From: Pseudomonadota bacterium
GTDB lineage: Bacteria > Pseudomonadota > Gammaproteobacteria > Burkholderiales > Burkholderiaceae_B
Assembly: GCA_023437255.1 (NCBI GenBank)
Contig: JAEZGR010000310.1
Span: 1 to 10,131, forward strand
Length of the DNA stretch: 10,131 bases
Direction: 5' to 3'
Below the pieces are notes generated by a model. It was not told the origin of the DNA. It saw only the letters and a program-made list of their open reading frames with translations, and searched no databases. Positions 7,601 through 10,131 of this stretch are shown here, piece after piece. The position numbers and the translations under genes are program-made. Positions within the stretch are counted from its first letter, which is position 1. The number at the start of each line of letters is the position of its first letter.

Positions 7601-7837
7601 GGGGCGGGCGCGGCCAGCCAGAATGCGGTAGGCTTCGGCGTGTTGGGCGGTATGTTGGCTGCGACCCCGCTGGCAGTGATTTTCGTGCCGACGTTCTTCG
7701 TCGTCATTCTGTCCATCTTCAAGACGCGCCCGCGGTTGCTGGGCGCGCACGCAGCGCATGCGGCGCCGACAACGGCAGCGCCTGCTGCTGTGGCCGGCCC
7801 CGATGTGGGGCAGCCTTCCGACAAGAACACGCCATGA
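4634..7837 (+). CDS. acrB: RND multidrug efflux transporter, inner-membrane proton antiporter (AcrB/MexB family, HAE1)
   Basis: At 1067 residues this is full length (AcrB has 1049). It is the trimeric inner-membrane pump that drives drug export with proton influx. The N-terminus FFIDRPIFAWVVAL is the family signature of the first membrane helix. The proton-relay residues are all present: Asp407 and Asp408 in GILVDDAIVVV, Lys937 in LSAKNAILIVEF, Arg967 and Thr974 in LRFRPILMTS, matching AcrB D407, D408, K940, R971 and T978. The switch-loop region reads GFSFNGNGLNSAIAFV, keeping Phe residues of the deep drug pocket; QLFES keeps the Phe equivalent to F178. A Gly-rich GGMGHD segment marks the second porter half. 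The C-terminal tail after the last helix is Ala/Pro-rich. GAGGAG (4623-4628) overlaps the adaptor stop and sets ATG 4634. The stop overlaps the channel gene (ATGA). Substrates cannot be read from sequence. Confidence 0.97.
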   Translation: MPLFFIDRPIFAWVVALGITLAGLLAIPNMPVAQYPDVAPPTINIQATYPGASALDVSTSVASVIENELNGAKGLLYYESVSDSNGQMELSVTFEPGTDPDLAQVDVQNRISNITSSLPAAVVQQGLKVSQVNTGFLLVVTMSSTDGSVSAQALADYITRNLQNPISRVDGVGRFQLFESPRAMRIWVDPDKLVGFNLSMAEVNAAISAQNRLIPGGMLGAPPNPASQRVSAPIVVNGELATVEEFSNIILRSNTDGSTVKLSDVARIEVGSDNYMFGARLNGKPTAAFAISLTPEANALATAKGVKARMAELSELFPENITYAIPYDTSPYVELSIEQVLHTLFEAMLLVFVVMFVFLQNVRYTLIPALVVPVAMLGAFAVMHALGMSVNVLTMFAMVLAIGILVDDAIVVVANVERIMVEEGLPPREATRKAMPQISGAIVGITLVLSAVFLPLAFMSGSVGVIYRQFAIAMAVSIMFSGFLALSFTPALCATFLKPIPKGHHETKRGFFGWFNRTFESVTGRYENWVARSLKRGGRMIVVFLVLVTLLGWMYLRLPTGFLPEEDQGYVVANIELPAGATANRTIEVIEKVEAFFRQQPQVENIITVQGFSFNGNGLNSAIAFVPLKDFSERKGHENSAQALSAKAVQHLLFGIPDAMVFSVVPPAISSLGNASGFDMRLEDRGGMGHDALMAATQELLMKASQSPILDGVRLTGLSAGSQLSIHIDREKAAALGVDFTEAATLITTSLGSAFVGKFTNQGWVQNVWVQADQDHRMTTEEILSLNARNNQGGMVPLSAFVTLDWKPGATQVVRYNSYESTRIGGNAAPGYSTGQAMAEMERLVSELPSGFTYEWTGLSYQEIQAGNQTAILLGLAVLVVFMILAALYESWAIPLSVMLAVPLGMLGAVLMVTGVGMVNDVYFQVGMVTVIGLSAKNAILIVEFAKDAYASGAGLLEATVEAARLRFRPILMTSFAFILGVVPLAMATGAGAASQNAVGFGVLGGMLAATPLAVIFVPTFFVVILSIFKTRPRLLGAHAAHAAPTTAAPAAVAGPDVGQPSDKNTP

Positions 7838-9351
7838 TGATTGCTGAACCTGTACGCTTCAAACTCTTGCCCCTGCTGCTTGTGGCAACGCTCGCGGGCT
7901 GCTCGCTGGCCCCCGAATACGAGCGGCCCCTGGCGCCCATTCCCTCGGCCTTTCCTCAGGCTGAAGCGGTCCAGGGGCGCGGCACCGGCACGGCCGATTT
8001 GCGCTACGGCGCCGACCTCGGCTGGCAGCAGTTCTTCACAGATCCTCGCCTGCGTGACCTGATCGGTCTTGCCCTCGACAACAATCGCGACATGCGCATT
8101 GCCGCGGCGCGTGTGGAAGAGGCCAGGGCCCAGTACGGCATTACCGACGCCGATCGTCTGCCGACCTTCGGCGTCGGAGGCAATGCGCAAATGACGCGCA
8201 CGCCGGCCGACATGCGCATGGGCGGTCCAGACAGCCCCAGTGTCTCGCGCACCTATATGGCCGGTGCCGCCATGACCACTTTCGAGCTGGACTTCTTTGG
8301 TCGCATTCGCAATCTGAGCGAGGCCGCGCGTCAGCAGTATCTGTCGACCGCGCAGGCGCAACGCACGGTGCACATCAATCTTGTGTCGCAGGTCGCCGAG
8401 GCCTATTTCCGCCTGCGCACGGCGCAGCAGCTGCAGGAGCTCATGGCCAAGACACTCAAGTCACGTGAGGCCACGCTGCAGCTGGTGCAGGCTCGCTACG
8501 ACACAGGTGTTGCGTCGGCGCTGGACCTGCAACAGGCGCGCGGCCAGGTCGAGACCATCAAGGCCGATCAGCAGTCGATGCGACGCGTCGAAGCTCAGGC
8601 GCTCAATGCCCTGCAGCTTCTCATTGGTGCTCCCATCCCCGACGATCTGCCGCCGCCGGCGGTATTCGGCCGCGATCAGCTGCTGCCGTCGATTCCGGTG
8701 GGTCTGCCTTCCGATCTGCTTGTGAGGCGCCCCGATATCATCGGTGCGGAACACGCTCTGATCGGCGCCAATGCCAATATCGGTGCCGCGCGGGCAGCGT
8801 TCTTCCCGAACATTTCCATTACCGGCCTGCTGGGCTTTGCCAGCCCGCAGCTGGGTGGCCTGTTCTCGGGCGGCAACCGCTATTGGCAGTATCAGCCCGA
8901 GATCCAGATTCCGATCTTCAATGGCGGGCTTGCGGGTGGGCTCGAGCTGGCCGAGGCCCGCAAGGTGCGTGCGGTGGCCGAGTATGAGAAGGCCATTCAG
9001 ACCGCCTTCCGTGAAGTGGCTGACGCGCTGGCCGGTGAAGCCACGTATTACGACCAGCTCGATGCGATGAGGGCGCTCGAGGCGACCGCCAGCGAAGCGC
9101 TGCGTCTGGCGAACCTGCGTTACGAAACTGGTGTCGACAGCTTCCTGCAGGTGCAGAGTGCAGAAGTGAATCTGTATTCGGTTCAGCAGGCCTTCCTGCA
9201 GGTGGGCATGGAGTCGCTGTTGAATCGCGTCGCCCTTTACAAGGCCCTGGGCGGTGGCTGGCTCGAAGAGACCGCCAGCGACATTCCCGTGGATGCGCCG
9301 GGAAGTGTGCCGGGGCAGGGCGCAACGCCGGCGTCGGTTACCGCCTCCTGA
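7834..9351 (+). CDS. oprM: Outer-membrane efflux channel lipoprotein (OprM/NodT family)
   Basis: This 505-residue TolC-superfamily channel completes the tripartite pump. The signal peptide ends in lipobox LAGC with Cys23 and Ser at +2, predicting outer-membrane anchoring. Two structural repeats (outer membrane efflux protein domains) occupy about residues 65-260 and 290-475. Family marks are ELDFFGRIRN (residues 151-160, Gly156, Arg157), LLVRRPDIIGAEHAL (Arg298, Arg299, Pro300, Asp301) and IGAARAAFFPNISITGLLGF. The second repeat carries RYETGVDSFLQVQSAEVNLYSVQQ, which mirrors RYDTGVASALDLQQARGQVE in the first repeat. Its start overlaps the pump stop by 4 bases and has no clear Shine-Dalgarno sequence, so translation is probably coupled; ATG 7837 is an alternative start one codon later. 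The tail is Pro/Ala/Ser-rich. The symbol is a family-level label. Confidence 0.95.
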   Translation: MMIAEPVRFKLLPLLLVATLAGCSLAPEYERPLAPIPSAFPQAEAVQGRGTGTADLRYGADLGWQQFFTDPRLRDLIGLALDNNRDMRIAAARVEEARAQYGITDADRLPTFGVGGNAQMTRTPADMRMGGPDSPSVSRTYMAGAAMTTFELDFFGRIRNLSEAARQQYLSTAQAQRTVHINLVSQVAEAYFRLRTAQQLQELMAKTLKSREATLQLVQARYDTGVASALDLQQARGQVETIKADQQSMRRVEAQALNALQLLIGAPIPDDLPPPAVFGRDQLLPSIPVGLPSDLLVRRPDIIGAEHALIGANANIGAARAAFFPNISITGLLGFASPQLGGLFSGGNRYWQYQPEIQIPIFNGGLAGGLELAEARKVRAVAEYEKAIQTAFREVADALAGEATYYDQLDAMRALEATASEALRLANLRYETGVDSFLQVQSAEVNLYSVQQAFLQVGMESLLNRVALYKALGGGWLEETASDIPVDAPGSVPGQGATPASVTAS

Positions 9352-9376
9352 CCCCGACGGGGTACCCCGCTGCTGG

Positions 9377-9406
9377 GGGCGCCGCGGCCGCCAGCGTGCG
9401 GCGCCC
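9377..9406 (+). terminator. Possible terminator hairpin after the efflux operon
   Basis: GGGCGCCGC (9377-9385) and GCGGCGCCC (9398-9406) form a perfect 9-bp GC stem with a 12-base loop, 25 bases after the channel stop. No T-run follows, so it is not a canonical intrinsic terminator; it may assist Rho-dependent ending or protect the mRNA 3' end. Just upstream, GGGGTACCCC (9359-9368) is a further short palindrome. Confidence 0.4.
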
Positions 9407-9432
9407 GCCATGCTTAAAGCCTCGAAAAGGCC

Positions 9433-9438
9433 CATAAT
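9433..9438 (+). promoter_or_regulatory. Candidate -10 box for pdxJ
   Basis: CATAAT lies 21 bases before ATG 9460 and matches TATAAT at five of six positions. No convincing -35 exists at 16-18 bases (ATGCTT at 9410-9415 is poor). If used, the leader would be only about 15 bases and still include the GGAGG Shine-Dalgarno site (9449-9453). Confidence 0.35.
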
Positions 9439-9459
9439 AGGGGTTTTTGGAGGCTTGCC

Positions 9460-10131
9460 ATGATAGAGTTGGGCGTGAACATCGATCACGTCGCGACGCT
9501 GCGTCAGCAGCGCCACACGGTATACCCCGACCCGGTCGAGGCCGCGCGCCGCGCTGAAGAAGCCGGCGCCGATCTGATCACGCTGCACTTGCGCGAAGAC
9601 CGGCGCCACATTCAAGACGCCGATGTCGAGGCCATCCGCCCGGTGCTGCGCACCCGCATGAATCTGGAGTGCGCGATCACGCCCATCATGCTGGAAATCG
9701 CCTGCCGCGTGCGGCCCCACGATGTCTGCCTGGTGCCGGAACGGCGTCAGGAGCTCACCACAGAAGGCGGGCTCGACGTTGTGACCCACTTCGATTCCGT
9801 CCGAGATGCCGTAACGCGTCTGCATGACGCGGGAATCCGGGTCTCGCTGTTCATCGATGCCGAAACGCGGCAGATCGAGGCGGCGCACCGCGCGGGCGCC
9901 ACCGTCATCGAGCTGCATACCGGCGCCTATGCGCATACCGATGACGATCCGATTGCGCGTGAAGCCGAACTTGTGCGCCTGCGCCAAGGGGTTGCGCAGG
10001 GCGTCGGCCTGGGGCTGAGGGTGAACGCCGGCCACGGTCTGCACTATCGCAACGTGCAGGCCATTGCGGCGATCGACGGCATCGCAGAACTGAATATTGG
10101 CCACGCCATTGTGGCCCAGGCTGTGTTTGAT
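9460..10131 (+). CDS. pdxJ: Pyridoxine 5'-phosphate synthase PdxJ (3' end missing)
   Basis: The enzyme condenses 3-amino-2-oxopropyl phosphate with 1-deoxy-D-xylulose 5-phosphate to make pyridoxine 5'-phosphate, the ring-closing step of the DXP-dependent vitamin B6 pathway in the cytoplasm. Visible are 224 codons with no stop; E. coli PdxJ has 243, so about 20 residues are cut off. Conserved blocks in order are [12 protein letters not shown] at the N-terminus (Asn7, Asp9, His10), HLREDRRHI (His43, Arg45, Asp47, Arg48), RMNLEC (Glu70), [38 protein letters not shown] (His192) and LNIGHAIV. His43, Glu70 and His192 correspond to the catalytic residues of E. coli PdxJ. GGAGG (9449-9453) is 6 bases from the start. 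In many Burkholderiales pdxJ follows recO and precedes acpS; here the upstream neighbour is the efflux operon. Confidence 0.96.
   Translation, partial: MIELGVNIDHVATLRQQRHTVYPDPVEAARRAEEAGADLITLHLREDRRHIQDADVEAIRPVLRTRMNLECAITPIMLEIACRVRPHDVCLVPERRQELTTEGGLDVVTHFDSVRDAVTRLHDAGIRVSLFIDAETRQIEAAHRAGATVIELHTGAYAHTDDDPIAREAELVRLRQGVAQGVGLGLRVNAGHGLHYRNVQAIAAIDGIAELNIGHAIVAQAVFD

Noticed and set aside
6641-7759. 372-codon minus-strand open frame opposite the RND pump
   Set aside because: The translation is a low-complexity His/Arg/Gln-rich mirror of conserved pump codons; the + strand gene explains the region fully. The same applies to the minus-strand frame at 5621-6586.
9425-9448. AAAAGGCCC-ATAATA-GGGGTTTTT as an intrinsic terminator just before pdxJ
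   Set aside because: Only a 3-bp GC core pairs without a bulge and it overlaps the candidate -10 box and is next to the pdxJ ribosome binding site; a promoter reading is more natural, though neither is proven.
8461-10104. 547-codon open frame on the minus strand across the channel gene and pdxJ
   Set aside because: It lies opposite two strongly recognisable genes, its translation is rich in Arg, His and Gln with no domain, and such antisense frames are common when third codon positions are GC-rich.
1-10131. CRISPR array, insertion sequence, tRNA/rRNA genes, prophage or defence system
   Set aside because: No spaced direct repeats, transposase or integrase motifs, terminal inverted repeats or structured RNA genes were seen on either strand.

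Overview
This window looks like ordinary chromosomal DNA of a high-GC Gram-negative bacterium, most likely a betaproteobacterium of the order Burkholderiales. An Alcaligenaceae-type genome (Bordetella/Achromobacter relatives) is my best guess. The basis is the strong G/C preference at third codon positions, three outer-envelope lipoproteins with classical lipoboxes, a tripartite RND efflux operon and a proteobacterial PdxJ. The genus is inferred by eye only. I see no insertion sequence, phage gene, tRNA, rRNA, CRISPR array or other sign of recent transfer.

Left block (1-2655, + strand): the 3' part of a phospholipase D-type cardiolipin synthase (ClsB-like), a YbhN/UPF0104 integral membrane protein that overlaps it by 4 bases, and a 194-residue protein with a glycine-rich double hydrophobic segment. 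The clsB-ybhN pairing also exists in Escherichia coli (ybhP-clsB-ybhN) and points to phospholipid synthesis or handling. The block ends at a perfect 18-bp inverted repeat (2617-2655), probably a bidirectional terminator because the next gene converges on it.

Middle (2679-3304): a small single-BON-domain lipoprotein on the minus strand, then a 260-bp divergent intergenic region. That region holds candidate promoters and a 7-7-7 inverted repeat (3148-3168) directly beside a TATACT box, a plausible operator for the efflux operon.

Right block (3305-9351, + strand): a complete tripartite multidrug efflux operon of the AcrAB-OprM/MexAB-OprM type. It encodes the periplasmic adaptor, the inner-membrane RND proton antiporter and the outer-membrane channel, with gaps of 9 bp and -4 bp. 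All the key functional residues I could check are present. The usual neighbouring TetR/MarR-type repressor gene is absent from the window. The adaptor carries an unusual Gly/Ala/Pro/Gln-rich tail of about 58 residues.

After a short GC-rich gap with hairpins and a candidate -10 box comes pdxJ (pyridoxine 5'-phosphate synthase, vitamin B6 synthesis), cut by the window end about 20 codons before its expected stop. I did not find a previously undescribed biological system. The points most worth checking are the intergenic operator candidate with no local repressor, the adaptor tail, and the uncharacterised third gene of the cardiolipin synthase operon.
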